Of a DNA stretch of 64,000 nt, positions 18,357-27,015 are shown piece by piece (positions within the stretch are counted from its first letter, which is position 1; each line of letters begins with the position of its first letter). Where the stretch lies: positions 1 through 64,000 of the forward strand of contig NZ_BAAAPC010000021.1 in the NCBI RefSeq assembly GCF_039530945.1, written 5' to 3'. The notes beneath the pieces are model-generated. The model did not search any database. It saw only the letters and a program-made list of their open reading frames with translations, and had not been told where the DNA came from. This DNA comes from Nocardiopsis_C rhodophaea (GTDB lineage: Bacteria > Actinomycetota > Actinomycetes > Streptosporangiales > Streptosporangiaceae). The position numbers and the translations under genes are program-made.

Positions 18357-18710
18357 TCATTCTTGCGGGCGGAACTCCCGAACAACCTCGATCCGTCCCA
18401 CGATGTGGTCGTTGAACTCGGTGAGTTCGTCGGCCGGGACCCACAGTTCCAGAATCGTGCGGCCGCCGGCCTGGCGTACCGGGTAGCGCCGGAGAAACTC
18501 GGTCTCCATCTCGAAACGGGTCACATATCCGGCGCCATCGTGCTTCACGTTCCAGTCGCGGGCGATCCGGACCGCGTACTCCTCGGTGAGTACGGGGTAG
18601 AAGATCGGCTGCCCGGGAAGGCGCGGGGGCCACGTGCGCCAGCCGGAGGCGCGCACGAGGTCCAGCTCCTTGGGGCCGGTGGGCCGCCAAAGCGTCGTTG
18701 TGAGGCCCAC
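18357..18710 (-). CDS. Conserved protein of the 'ADP-ribosylation/crystallin J1' annotation family
   Basis: 117 residues. It contains the family's strongly conserved line WPPRLPGQPIFYPVLTEEYA, then RIARDWN, GYVTRFE and an acidic WVPADELTEFNDHIVG end. Many actinobacteria and other bacteria carry such proteins under the transferred name ADP-ribosylation/crystallin J1; no enzymatic function is established and I see no NAD-binding motif. The GTG at 18710 is chosen because GAGGAGCGG precedes it directly; the frame upstream overlaps the 3' end of the neighbouring gene and lacks conservation. The two genes may be co-transcribed. Confidence 0.75.
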   Translation of the reverse strand: MGLTTTLWRPTGPKELDLVRASGWRTWPPRLPGQPIFYPVLTEEYAVRIARDWNVKHDGAGYVTRFEMETEFLRRYPVRQAGGRTILELWVPADELTEFNDHIVGRIEVVREFRPQE

Positions 18711-18760
18711 CCGCTCCTCGCGGGTGTCGTCAAAAGCGTCCACGGTGGTCCCGCCGTCGA

Positions 18761-19759
18761 TCAGAACGACGAGACGTGCACGTGGTCGTAGTGGTTCTCG
18801 GTGACGCTGCCGCGGTCGTTCATCGGCTTCCACCCGGCGCCCGGGTTGCGGGAGTCCCAGATCTTCTGCTCCCAGATGACGTATTTGACGCCCAGGCGGC
18901 CGGCGTGGTTCTTGGCGTACTCGGCGATCTGCTGGCCCTTCTGCTGGTTTGCAGAGGAGGGGTAACTGCCGCCGGCGCTCATCATGAAGTCGCAGGCCTG
19001 GCCGGAGCCGTGGTCGTCGTTGCTGCTGCGGCGGCAGCCGACCGGGTAGGGAGCGCCGAACCTGCCGATGATCTCGTCGCGGATCGCGGCCATGCGCGGG
19101 GTCGCGCCGTCGAAGCCCCAGCCGCGGGCGCTCGCCGGGACGGATCCGGTGCCACCGCCGCTTGCTGCGCTGTCGTCGGCCGGCGGCTTGGGGACCCGCT
19201 CTTCCTTGTACTTCTCGATCCGCTTCTTGATCTCGTCGCGCTGCTCGTTCAGGCCGTCGATGACCTTCTTGGCCTCTTTGAGCTCCTTCTCGGCCTTTTT
19301 CGACGCCTCCTCGCGCTTCTTCTTCAACGCGTTGAGGTCCTTGAGGCGCCCGCTGTGCGTCTGCGCGATCTGGCTGATCACCGCCGCGTCGTCCAGCATG
19401 CCGTCGGGCTCGCGGCTCAGCACGACCTCCACGACCGGGTCCACACCGGAGCCCTTGTACTGCGCTGCGGCGATGCCGGAGACGTCGTCGCGCGCCTTCG
19501 CGAGATCGGCGTCGGCCTTCTTCAGGGCCTTCTCCGCCTTTTCCGCGTTGTCCTTGGCGTCCTCGTACTGGATGAGGTCGCCCGCGTACTCGTCTTCGAG
19601 CTTCTCGGCCCGCTCGTTGAGCTCTTCGAGGCTGAGCTCCTCGTCCTTGGGGTCGGCGTAGGACGCCGTGGGGGTCAGGAGGGCCACCGCCGCGGTAAGG
19701 GCGACTCCGGCGAGCAGCCGCACCGGACGGCGCGCAGGACGTGGGGAGTTGTTGTGCAT
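18761..19759 (-). CDS. Secreted coiled-coil protein with M15-like (ARB_07466-type) C-terminal domain
   Basis: 332 residues. A signal peptide (basic start, hydrophobic 14-32, cut after ASYA at 35) leads to a coiled coil of about 40-205 similar to the N-terminal regions of RipA/CwlO-type cell-wall hydrolases. A Ser/Gly linker and a C-terminal domain from about 230 follow. That domain carries HGSGQACDF and a C-terminal DHVHVSSF, the His/Asp/His zinc-site pattern of M15 carboxypeptidase-like folds, and WEQKIWDSR. It probably acts in or on the peptidoglycan layer. The start at 19759 is chosen to give the signal peptide; its ribosome site is weak. Confidence 0.82.
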   Translation of the reverse strand: MHNNSPRPARRPVRLLAGVALTAAVALLTPTASYADPKDEELSLEELNERAEKLEDEYAGDLIQYEDAKDNAEKAEKALKKADADLAKARDDVSGIAAAQYKGSGVDPVVEVVLSREPDGMLDDAAVISQIAQTHSGRLKDLNALKKKREEASKKAEKELKEAKKVIDGLNEQRDEIKKRIEKYKEERVPKPPADDSAASGGGTGSVPASARGWGFDGATPRMAAIRDEIIGRFGAPYPVGCRRSSNDDHGSGQACDFMMSAGGSYPSSANQQKGQQIAEYAKNHAGRLGVKYVIWEQKIWDSRNPGAGWKPMNDRGSVTENHYDHVHVSSF

Positions 19760-19936
19760 TCGAGTCAAGGGGTCGCTCCGTGGACGGACCTGTGGCCCCG
19801 CCCGGGGGTTGTGGTGTGGGCGGTTCGAGGGTTTGATGAGGTGCCCGTGGGCCACGCGATGCTTCAGCAGACGATACGAGACTCCGCTGTCAGCTGCCTA
19901 GTGATCGTAGAGGATTGACGGCTGATTCCCGTGTGA

Positions 19937-20491
19937 TCAGGACATTCCTCCGAAGGCGCTGGGCAGCTTCGGCGCGGTGGGTTCGGCCGGCTCCTCGCGT
20001 AGGAACCAGGCCGACCGCCGGACTTCCCGCATCGCCTCGCGGCGGGTGTCGCGGTCCAGGCGGTCGAGGTAGAGCATCCCGTCAAGGTGATCCGTCTCAT
20101 GCTGGAGGCAGCGCGCCATGAGACCGGAACCCCGCACGGTGACGGGGTTATTGCGCTTGTCGACACCGGTGACGACGGCGTGCGTGGCGCGCCGGGTCGG
20201 GAACCACAGCCCGGGGACCGACAGGCAGCCCTCGCTGTCCTCCTGGCTCTCCTGCGACAGCTCGACGATCTCGGGGTTGATCACATAGCCGATGGTGCCC
20301 TCGACGTTGTAGCTGAAGGCGCGCCGCCCGACACCGATCTGCGTGGCCGCCACGCCCGCGTGTCCCGGAGCGTCGACGGTGTCGAGCAGGTCGCGGACGA
20401 GTGCGTCGGTGTGCCGGTCGAACGTGGTGATGGGGGTCGTCGGCGTCACGAGGACCGGGTCGCCGAAGTAGACGATGGGACGCTTGCTCAT
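19937..20491 (-). CDS. def: Peptide deformylase
   Basis: 184 residues with the three deformylase motifs: GVAATQIG (motif 1), EGCLSVP with the metal-binding Cys (motif 2), and QHETDHLDG with two His ligands and the catalytic Glu (motif 3). It removes the N-formyl group from new proteins. Motif 1 usually reads GxGLAAxQ, so the His-Ala-Gly-Val form is a small deviation. A second deformylase elsewhere is likely, as actinomycetes often have several. The ATG at 20491 starts the conserved MSKRPIVYFGDP. Confidence 0.93.
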   Translation of the reverse strand: MSKRPIVYFGDPVLVTPTTPITTFDRHTDALVRDLLDTVDAPGHAGVAATQIGVGRRAFSYNVEGTIGYVINPEIVELSQESQEDSEGCLSVPGLWFPTRRATHAVVTGVDKRNNPVTVRGSGLMARCLQHETDHLDGMLYLDRLDRDTRREAMREVRRSAWFLREEPAEPTAPKLPSAFGGMS

Positions 20492-20582
20492 GGGTCACAC
20501 ATTAGCCGCGCAGCGGGCGGAACGGCGCACGGCCGTTCCCCCGTCCACCGCGCGGTCGGTGTCCCCCGGCGTCCCCTTGCCG

Positions 20583-21392
20583 TCAGGCCATCTGGGGGGC
20601 GAGCGCGTCGTCGAGCACCATCTGGATGTAATCGAGCGCGGCGCGCCGCCGTGCCAGGGCGTTGGCGTACATGGAGGGGATCCTGCTGCCGCGCCGGATC
20701 CGCAGGCACTCGTTGACGATGCGGTCCCACCGGTCGGGGAAGGCGTGCAGCGCGTACATCCCGGCACCGGACTTGGAGGTGATCTCCCCGGTGTTCAGGG
20801 TGAAGTGGAGGCGGCTGACGCTCAGCACGCTCCAGGAGGGGGCCAGCGACCCCAGGACCGCGAGGCCGCGCGGTGTCACCAGGCGCCCGGCCTTGGCCCG
20901 CCAGCGGCGCCATTGCTCGTCGAGGTTGCCCAGGGACCAGTCGCGGAGGCTGGAGGGGGAGTCCCACACGGCCAGTTCCACCGGGACAGGACCGCGCACG
21001 GTGACGCCGCGTTCGGCGAGAACGTGCCAGGTGACCGGGTTGATATCGGCGGCGGCCTTGGGCCTGAATCTGCCGTTGAGGACGGAGGCGACGGGACCGC
21101 ACGACATCGGGTCCTCCGTGAGGTCGTCCCAGGTGACGTGGATGCCGTTGAACTGGGGGCGGCGGATCTGCGTGCGGGTGCGGGCGTGCGCGCGGCGCAG
21201 AGCGTCGCGGTCGGAGTCGGTGAGGGTGCGGGCGGTCACGGCGACGAAGTCGACGTCGCTCGCGTGCGGGCGGAAGTCGCCGAGGGCGACCGAACCGGTC
21301 AGGTACAGCCCTTCGATGAGCCCGGGTGCCTCAAGGTCCGCGTGGTGGAGGAACGCCTCCACCAGGGCCTGCACGCGGGGGTGGATCGCCAT
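20583..21392 (-). CDS. Nucleotidyltransferase-fold protein (aminoglycoside adenylyltransferase-like)
   Basis: 269 residues. The N-terminal nucleotidyltransferase fold has LTGSVALGDFRPHASDVDF with Gly33-Ser34 and the Asp46/Asp48 metal pair. The C-terminal region is helical, as in AadA-like ANT enzymes. It could adenylylate an aminoglycoside, but many chromosomal homologues have unknown substrates, so resistance is not established. The ATG has GGAG 6 bases upstream. It lies about 90 bases upstream of def on the same strand. Confidence 0.75.
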   Translation of the reverse strand: MAIHPRVQALVEAFLHHADLEAPGLIEGLYLTGSVALGDFRPHASDVDFVAVTARTLTDSDRDALRRAHARTRTQIRRPQFNGIHVTWDDLTEDPMSCGPVASVLNGRFRPKAAADINPVTWHVLAERGVTVRGPVPVELAVWDSPSSLRDWSLGNLDEQWRRWRAKAGRLVTPRGLAVLGSLAPSWSVLSVSRLHFTLNTGEITSKSGAGMYALHAFPDRWDRIVNECLRIRRGSRIPSMYANALARRRAALDYIQMVLDDALAPQMA

Positions 21393-22364
21393 ACGGTCTC
21401 CAGTCTGAATTGCGCTCGGGGCTCGCGGATCGCGCCGGTTGGCTCTCGCTGGCTCCTCCGTGTGTCCACCTGTGGGCCGTGGTACCCGGTGGCACCCGAA
21501 TGGTCCGGTTGCCCGGCCCGTAGGAGACAGGTGCTCGGGGGAAGGCACTGTCCGGTGTCCGTCGGAGGAGCGTTGAAGCACCGCTCCTCAGGCCCTAAGT
21601 CTGAGAGGTGGAGCAGTCGATGGCAAGTGAACATCCCCGATTGGCATCCTGTCTTCCCATGTCAGGGAGGTCGTCACGTGGGATGAAATGGGGATGCTGC
21701 TCCCTTGACAGGGGCTGGGTAGTGGTGCTAATTGGAGTCGGCATGGTCGCGCCCCGAGGGGTGCGCACGCGCCTCTCGGGGGCGTGTGGGGAAAGGCGGG
21801 TCGCGTGTGGTCGAGGGTGGCCGGAAACTTCCGGGGTCGTGCCGCGAGTGCATTTGCACGGGAATTCCCCCGCCGCCTTTCGGGAGGGACCTACGTCACG
21901 TTAATTCGTTCCGGAACCGGGTATCGCTGATTTCCCAGGGATGTTGAGATCTGATTGCCCATTCATGTACTTCTGTGGGCTCTGCAGAGAGGTCGAGATT
22001 CATGTGACTACGGGATGTGGTGATGATCACGGCTGTTGTTCCCGAAGATCACGATGCCGGCGAAGAATGAGTGTGGATCACGGTGGAAATCCCCCCTGGA
22101 TCAACTGACCTGGTGGCGAGGCCTCGGTTTCACGTGGGCGTCAGTGCAGGCCGGAGCGACAGTGCTCCGTGTCGAATCGCTCCTGAGTGCCTTTTGGTGC
22201 TCCCCCTCTTTGCGATCTTTCCCTCCTCTTTGCGAGGAGGTTGCCTTCGCTGATCAGGCGTCAGTTTTCACGTGCGTAACACGAGGTTATTCATGAGAAA
22301 CCGTCGGCCCCTATGGTCGGGGGGAGCGGGCCGGCGATAGTCGGTGATTCGTAAGGAGACGGAT
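21393..22364. other. Long intergenic region with an orphan promoter
   Basis: About 970 bases, less GC-rich than the surroundings. The best signal is a near-consensus plus-strand promoter at 21705-21734. A 53-codon frame begins at ATG 21743, 8 bases after its -10 box, and ends at 21904, but its Arg/Gly-rich product resembles nothing I know. GATCACG occurs three times between 22025 and 22082. No other gene is supported. Confidence 0.5.
21705..21734 (+). promoter_or_regulatory. Near-consensus sigma70-type promoter
   Basis: TTGACA at 21705-21710, an 18-base spacer, then TAATTG at 21729-21734. This is the closest match to the housekeeping consensus in the window, yet no recognised gene follows for 600 bases. 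It may drive a small RNA or a small protein. Confidence 0.5.
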
Positions 22365-23054
22365 ATGGTCCCAACGATGGTTCTCGTTGCCGATGACTCG
22401 CGTGACACGCATCGAAGAGATGCCCTCTGCGACCTTGCCGAAGCGGTCGCCGATCGCGGTGAGGCGCCGGTGGTCCCGGCTTTCGGATCCGGGCCAGAGG
22501 TAAGCGAGACCGTGCGGGCTCTCGACGGCCCGATCGTTGTGGTTCCCGCCTTCCTCGCCGGCGGCGACCACGCCAGCGCGGAAATGTTCGCCGAGCTGGC
22601 CACGCTGAACCTGGCCGACCGCGTCGACGCGTGCCCCACCGCGCCGCTGGGAGCGGTGCCGTCGATCGTCGCCGATCTCGCCAACCGGTTGATGGAAACC
22701 GGGTGGACGCGGCGCGACGGTGTGGTGCTGGCCGCTGACGGCGGCAGCGCCCAGGAGGAACGCCACGAGGTGGCCGACGTGGCGCGTATGCTCAGCCGCC
22801 GACTGGGCGCCCCCGTGCAGGTGGGGTACACCAACGGCTGGGCCCCCTCGGTGCCCGACGCGGTGGAGCGGTTGCGGCGCAACGGCCACGGCCGCGTCTC
22901 GATCGCCACCTGGCGGCTGGTCGAAGGCGCCGACTGCGACCGGCTGCGACGCCTCGACGACGTCTCCCTCACAGCTCCTCTCTGGCCCTCGTCGCTCGTC
23001 GTGGACACGCTGCTCGCCCAGCATCGCGCGGCCAAGGCCCGCCTGGCGGCCTGA
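22365..23054 (+). CDS. CbiX/SirB-like sirohydrochlorin chelatase family protein
   Basis: 229 residues with two repeats of the small chelatase fold. The first begins VLVADDSRDTH, where family members usually read VAHGSRDP, so the first active-site His is replaced by Asp10. The second His is kept as His69 in PAFLAGGDHAS. Chelatases of this type insert Co or Fe into sirohydrochlorin for cobalamin or siroheme; loss of one His makes activity uncertain. The ATG at 22365 has GGAG 7 bases upstream. It is a single gene followed by a strong terminator, and no tetrapyrrole genes are nearby. Confidence 0.75.
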   Translation: MVPTMVLVADDSRDTHRRDALCDLAEAVADRGEAPVVPAFGSGPEVSETVRALDGPIVVVPAFLAGGDHASAEMFAELATLNLADRVDACPTAPLGAVPSIVADLANRLMETGWTRRDGVVLAADGGSAQEERHEVADVARMLSRRLGAPVQVGYTNGWAPSVPDAVERLRRNGHGRVSIATWRLVEGADCDRLRRLDDVSLTAPLWPSSLVVDTLLAQHRAAKARLAA

Positions 23055-23075
23055 AGGGCCGATTGACGTTCAGGT

Positions 23076-23131
23076 GACACGCGGGAGCGGGTCCCCTTTT
23101 CCAAAGGTGAGGGGGCCCGCTCCCGCGTGTC
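23076..23131 (+). terminator. Strong terminator after cbiX-like gene
   Basis: Arms of 21 bases (23076-23096 and 23111-23131) pair with a single mismatch around a 14-base loop that contains CTTTT. It may also act on the converging copB transcript. Confidence 0.75.
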
Positions 23132-23341
23132 AGCGCCCGTCCGCGGGGGCCGCGCCGTCCGTGCCGCGCGGCCGCAGCACGCGGCTTGAGGGCCGAAGGG
23201 CGCTTTCTCGTCATCGGTGCCTTGACCCTCGGCGTCGTTCCCATGGGAGTGATCGACGCGCTCGCTGTGTGGGGACGGCCGCGAGAGGGACGGCGGACGC
23301 GGGAGGCGGGCCACACGGGGCCCGGCCCGCCCCGGTCGCCG

Positions 23342-25414
23342 TCAGGCCGCGAGGTCGACACGGCGCAGCAGCTGCGCGTTGAGCGCCACCACGATGGTGG
23401 ACAGGCTCATCAGGATCGCGCCGACCGCGGGGGCCAGCACGAAGCCGATCGGGGCCAGTACCCCGGCCGCCAGCGGCACCGCGATGACGTTGTAGCCCGC
23501 GGCCCACGCCAGGTTCTGCCGCATCTTCCGGTACCCGGCTCCCGAGAGCTTCCGGACCGACAGCACCCCCCGCGGGTCGTCCGAGGCCAGCACCACGCCC
23601 GCCGACTCGATCGCGACATCGGTCCCGGCCCCGATCGCGATGCCCACGTCGGACCGGGCCAGGGCCGGGGCATCATTGACCCCGTCACCGACCATCGCCA
23701 CCCGGTGCCCCCGCTGTTGCAGGTCGCGCACGACCCCGTCCTTCTCGTCCGGCAGTACTTCGGCGAACACCTCGTCCAGCCCGAGCCGCGTGGCCACCGC
23801 ATCGGCGACGTTGCGGGCGTCGCCGGTCACCATCGCGACCCGGACCCCCTGCTCGTGCAGCCGCCGCACGGCCTCCTCCGACTCCGGGCGGATCTCGTCG
23901 GCCAGCGCGATCGCGCCGATGACCTCGTGGTCGCGGATGACGTGCAGCACGGTCGCCCCCTGGTCCCGCCAGCCGCTGGTGGGGCCTTCCAGCGGCACCG
24001 GTTCGTCCAGATCCAGCTCCGTGATCAGCGCGGGGCCGCCGACGTACACCGACGCGCCGTCCACGTGGGCCTGGACGCCCCGCCCGGTCAGCGATCGGAA
24101 GTCCGTCGGGCGGGGCAGGTCGCCCCGCTCTCCGGCGGCCCGCACGATCGCCCGTGCCAACGGATGCTCGGAGTCGGACTCCGCGGCCCCGGCCAGGGCC
24201 AGCACCCGCTCCTCGGTCGCACCGGCCGCCGCCACACCGGCGACCGCCGGGCGGCCCTTGGTGAGCGTGCCGGTCTTGTCGAACAGCACCGTGTCGACGA
24301 TCCGCATGCGTTCGACCGCCAGCCGGTCCTTGACCAGGATCCCCGCCCGCGCCGACATCGACGTGGAGATCGCGATGACCAGCGGGATCGCGAGGCCGAG
24401 GGCGTGCGGGCAGGCGATGACCAGGACGGTGACCGTGCGGGTGATGGCCGAGCTCGGGTCGCCGAGGAGCAGCGACCAGACGGCGAAGGTGGCGATACCG
24501 ACGCCGAGCGCGAACCAGAACAGCAGCGCGGCCGCCCGGTCGGCGAGCGCCTGTGCGCGGGAGCGCGACTCCTGGGCCTGGGCGACCAGCCGCTGGATCC
24601 CGGCGAGGGTGGTGTCCTCGCCGACGGCGTCCACCCGCACGCGCACAGCGGAGTCGGTGGCGACGGTTCCGGCGACGACGCGGTGCCCGCTTCCGCGGGT
24701 GACGGTGCGCGACTCCCCAGTAATCATGGACTCGTCCATGGCCGCCGTGCCCTCGGTGATGGTGCCGTCGGCGGGGACGCGGCTGCCGGAGCGGATCAGG
24801 ACGGTCTCGCCGGGCTGGAGCCGGGCGGAGTCCACTTCCTCGATCGTGTCGTCGGGCCCGACGCGCTCCGCCGTGTCAGGCAGGAGCGAGGCAAGGGCCT
24901 CCAGCGCGCTGGACGCCTGCCCGAGCGCCCGCATCTCCAGCCAGTGCCCGAGCAGCATGATGGTGACCAGCAGCACCAGCTCCCACCAGAAGTCGAGCTC
25001 CGCGCTGACATAGCCGAGCGCGCTCATGGCGCTCGCCCCGAAGGCGACCGTGATGGCCATGGCCACCAGCGTCATCATCCCGGGCTGCCGGGAGCGGAGC
25101 TCGGACACGGCGCCGCTGAGGAACGGCCAGCCGCCGTAGAGGTACACAACGGTGCCCAGGACCGGCGGGATCCACGTGAGCGGATCGGGGACGTGGTAAC
25201 CGAACCACCCGGCGATCATGTGGCTGGTCAGCACCACGGGGACACTGAGCAGCAGGCTCCACCAGAACCGGTTGCGGAAGGCCGCCGCGTGGTCACCGTG
25301 GCTGCCGCCATGGCCCGCGTGGGTGTCGTGCCCCTGGTGTGCCTGCTGGCTCTGGTGGCGCCGCTGCTCGGTGTCGCGGCGGTGGGCGTGCCCTTGGGCG
25401 TCGTCGGGTGCCAC
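23342..25414 (-). CDS. copB: Heavy-metal P-type ATPase, CPH (CopB) type
   Basis: 690 residues. A His-rich N-terminus (about 1-43, no CxxC metal domain) leads to eight predicted membrane segments. Motifs: TGES 232-235, CPH 335-337 in the ion-binding helix, phosphorylated Asp379 in DKTGT, SEHPLA, and GDGVNDAPAL. CPH in place of CPC with a His-rich head places it in the P1B-3 (CopB) group, which exports copper, often Cu(II) or both states. Starts with GTG, with AGGAG about 9 bases upstream. A perfect CsoR-type operator overlaps the promoter, which supports copper control. The linked DUF305 and DUF6153 genes lie upstream on the same strand. Confidence 0.9.
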   Translation of the reverse strand: MAPDDAQGHAHRRDTEQRRHQSQQAHQGHDTHAGHGGSHGDHAAAFRNRFWWSLLLSVPVVLTSHMIAGWFGYHVPDPLTWIPPVLGTVVYLYGGWPFLSGAVSELRSRQPGMMTLVAMAITVAFGASAMSALGYVSAELDFWWELVLLVTIMLLGHWLEMRALGQASSALEALASLLPDTAERVGPDDTIEEVDSARLQPGETVLIRSGSRVPADGTITEGTAAMDESMITGESRTVTRGSGHRVVAGTVATDSAVRVRVDAVGEDTTLAGIQRLVAQAQESRSRAQALADRAAALLFWFALGVGIATFAVWSLLLGDPSSAITRTVTVLVIACPHALGLAIPLVIAISTSMSARAGILVKDRLAVERMRIVDTVLFDKTGTLTKGRPAVAGVAAAGATEERVLALAGAAESDSEHPLARAIVRAAGERGDLPRPTDFRSLTGRGVQAHVDGASVYVGGPALITELDLDEPVPLEGPTSGWRDQGATVLHVIRDHEVIGAIALADEIRPESEEAVRRLHEQGVRVAMVTGDARNVADAVATRLGLDEVFAEVLPDEKDGVVRDLQQRGHRVAMVGDGVNDAPALARSDVGIAIGAGTDVAIESAGVVLASDDPRGVLSVRKLSGAGYRKMRQNLAWAAGYNVIAVPLAAGVLAPIGFVLAPAVGAILMSLSTIVVALNAQLLRRVDLAA

Positions 25415-25450
25415 GGCCGTGCTCCTTCCGTGTAGCTCCTCCCCCTTTTT

Positions 25451-25467
25451 ATACCCCTAGGGGGTAT
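25451..25467. promoter_or_regulatory. CsoR-type copper operator of copB
   Basis: ATACCCCTAGGGGGTAT matches the known CsoR site pattern (TACCCC..GGGGTA). It overlaps a minus-strand TATAAA -10 box (25453-25448) 34 bases before the copB start, where a bound repressor would block RNA polymerase. No csoR gene is in the window. Confidence 0.85.
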
Positions 25468-25615
25468 CTATATGTCAACGGGACACCCCGATCGCCGCGG
25501 GTATTCCGAGGTGTCGGGTGACGCGCGGAGAAGCAGGGAGGGGCACCGGCGTGGCCGGTGCCCCTTTTCCCCACGGGAGTCAGCGGTCGCCGCCCCCAGC
25601 GGGCCTCAGTGGTCC

Positions 25616-26230
25616 TCAGCGGTCCCCGGCGGCCGTGCCGCCGCTGGCGCCGGAGGCGCCGAGCATGTCCTTCATCGAGGCGATCTCGGACTCCTGGGCG
25701 TCCACGATGTCCTCCGCCATCTGCATCGCCTCAGGGTTGACGCCGTCGTCGATCTCCTTGCGGGCCATTTCGACCGCGCCCTCGTGGTGCTCGACCATCA
25801 GCTCCAGGTACAGGTTGTCGAACTCGTCTCCCGTGGCCTTCTTCACATCGGCCATCTGGTCCGGGGTCATCATGCCGTCCATGGCGTCGGCCACCTCGCC
25901 GTCGGACAGCGGCTTCTCTCCCCAGGTCTTCAGCATGCCCTTGAGCTTTTCGATCTCCGGCCCCTGGGCGGCGGAGATCTTGTCCGCGAGATCCCGGACC
26001 TGGGTCCCGGCCCGGTTTTTCTCGGCCAGCTCCGACATCTCCACGGCCTGCTCGTGGTGCGGGATCATCATCCGCGCGAACTGGGCGTCGGTGTCGTTGT
26101 AGTCGACGGCGGCCGTGGCGGTGGCGGGAGCGGCGTCATCATCGCCGCCGGTACCGCCGCAGGCTGCCAGGATCACGCTCCCGGCCAGGGCCAGGGGAAG
26201 CAGGAGCAGAGCGCGCTTGGGCGTGGTCAA
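25616..26230 (-). CDS. DUF305 family lipoprotein (copper-associated)
   Basis: 204 residues. A lipoprotein signal peptide with lipobox LAAC (Cys24) is followed by an Ala/Asp/Thr linker and two DUF305 repeats, each with the family's paired His: MMIPHHEQAVEM at about 54-65 and LMVEHHEGAVEMA in the second half. DUF305 proteins are four-helix, His- and Met-rich proteins often linked to copper genes; metal binding outside the membrane is likely. The start is TTG, with AGAGGA 8 bases upstream. It lies between copB and a DUF6153 gene. Confidence 0.85.
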   Translation of the reverse strand: MTTPKRALLLLPLALAGSVILAACGGTGGDDDAAPATATAAVDYNDTDAQFARMMIPHHEQAVEMSELAEKNRAGTQVRDLADKISAAQGPEIEKLKGMLKTWGEKPLSDGEVADAMDGMMTPDQMADVKKATGDEFDNLYLELMVEHHEGAVEMARKEIDDGVNPEAMQMAEDIVDAQESEIASMKDMLGASGASGGTAAGDR

Positions 26231-26350
26231 TTGTGTGTCCTCTCGTCAACGCTGACGCCGATGGCGAATTCGAGCCATCGCGTCGTCCTCCAGGTGGGCG
26301 GTCCGATACCGGGTGGCGAGCCGTGGAAAAGCCCCCCACCCCTGGGGCAT

Positions 26351-26848
26351 CTAGATCCGCAGCACCTGGAGCGCCGCGAGCGATGGGGGAGCGGCGGGCG
26401 GGTCGACCTGCGCGATGGTCCGCGACGGCCACGGCCTCGCGGGAGGGTGCAGGCCGGGCCATCGGGTGAAGGCGCCGATGGCGACCCACGCCAACGTGAG
26501 GACGAGTACCTCGACCCCCACGCATACGCCAGTGGGATCCAACCGCGGCGAGGTGTCGTGGTCGACTCCGTTGACGGTCGTGACCTGGGGTCCCGCTGTT
26601 ACCGTGCTAACCTCCGCGCGCCTACTGCTGTCGGCGCGCCCGGCGGTGTCGCCAGAGGCGGGGGTGGCCGGGGAGAGCGGACCGGACGCCGCGGCGGACA
26701 GAAACGGCGCCTGCGGGGCGGAGGAGGAACGCTCCAGCTGGACGTGGCCGAGCGTGTGCATGGCCCCCACACCCAGCACGATGAGCGTCAGCAACAGGAG
26801 GCGTGCCCACCCCGAACCCGCGGAATCGTCGTCCCCCGTTGCGATCAT
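26351..26848 (-). CDS. DUF6153 family small membrane protein
   Basis: 165 residues. An N-terminal hydrophobic segment runs into GAMHTLGH, a variable Ser/Pro/Thr-rich middle follows, then a second hydrophobic segment after DPTGVCV and a C-terminal LQVLRI. This matches the actinobacterial DUF6153 proteins that commonly neighbour DUF305 and copper ATPase genes. The function is unknown. The ATG has no ribosome site but a TACCAT -10 box 6 bases upstream (26855-26860), so the message is probably leaderless, with a CsoR-like site directly upstream of that box. Confidence 0.78.
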   Translation of the reverse strand: MIATGDDDSAGSGWARLLLLTLIVLGVGAMHTLGHVQLERSSSAPQAPFLSAAASGPLSPATPASGDTAGRADSSRRAEVSTVTAGPQVTTVNGVDHDTSPRLDPTGVCVGVEVLVLTLAWVAIGAFTRWPGLHPPARPWPSRTIAQVDPPAAPPSLAALQVLRI

Positions 26849-26860
26849 GTCGCCATGGTA

Positions 26861-26877
26861 ATGCCCCCGGTGGGTAT
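26861..26877. promoter_or_regulatory. CsoR-like operator of the DUF6153-DUF305 genes
   Basis: ATGCCCCCGGTGGGTAT is an imperfect copy of the copB operator. It touches the -10 box of the leaderless DUF6153 promoter. A weaker copy (ACCCCTGGGGCAT, 26338-26350) lies upstream of the DUF305 gene. Together they suggest one copper regulon. Confidence 0.6.
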
Positions 26878-27003
26878 ATGACCCACGGCCACCGGGGTAG
26901 GGATCCCTGTGATGTCCCCCCGCCGGTGAGGGCTGGGTGCGGGGTTTTCCCGGTGGTAGCAGAGAGGCAACATGATTCCCGGGGCACAGGCGGGGCCGAT
27001 TCG

Positions 27004-27009
27004 TAAGGT
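27004..27009 (+). promoter_or_regulatory. -10 box of leaderless promoter (APH-like kinase)
   Basis: TAAGGT ends 6 bases before ATG 27016, with no ribosome-binding site between them. Confidence 0.5.
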
Positions 27010-27015
27010 GGACGC

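Noticed and set aside
22020..22090. Three GATCACG repeats as a riboswitch or regulator array before the CbiX-like gene
   Set aside because: Spacing is irregular, and no cobalamin box or stable fold could be recognised.
25472..26881. A 469-codon plus-strand frame opposite the DUF305 and DUF6153 genes
   Set aside because: It is a GC-rich shadow frame; the opposite strand encodes recognisable DUF305 and DUF6153 proteins with lipobox and motifs.
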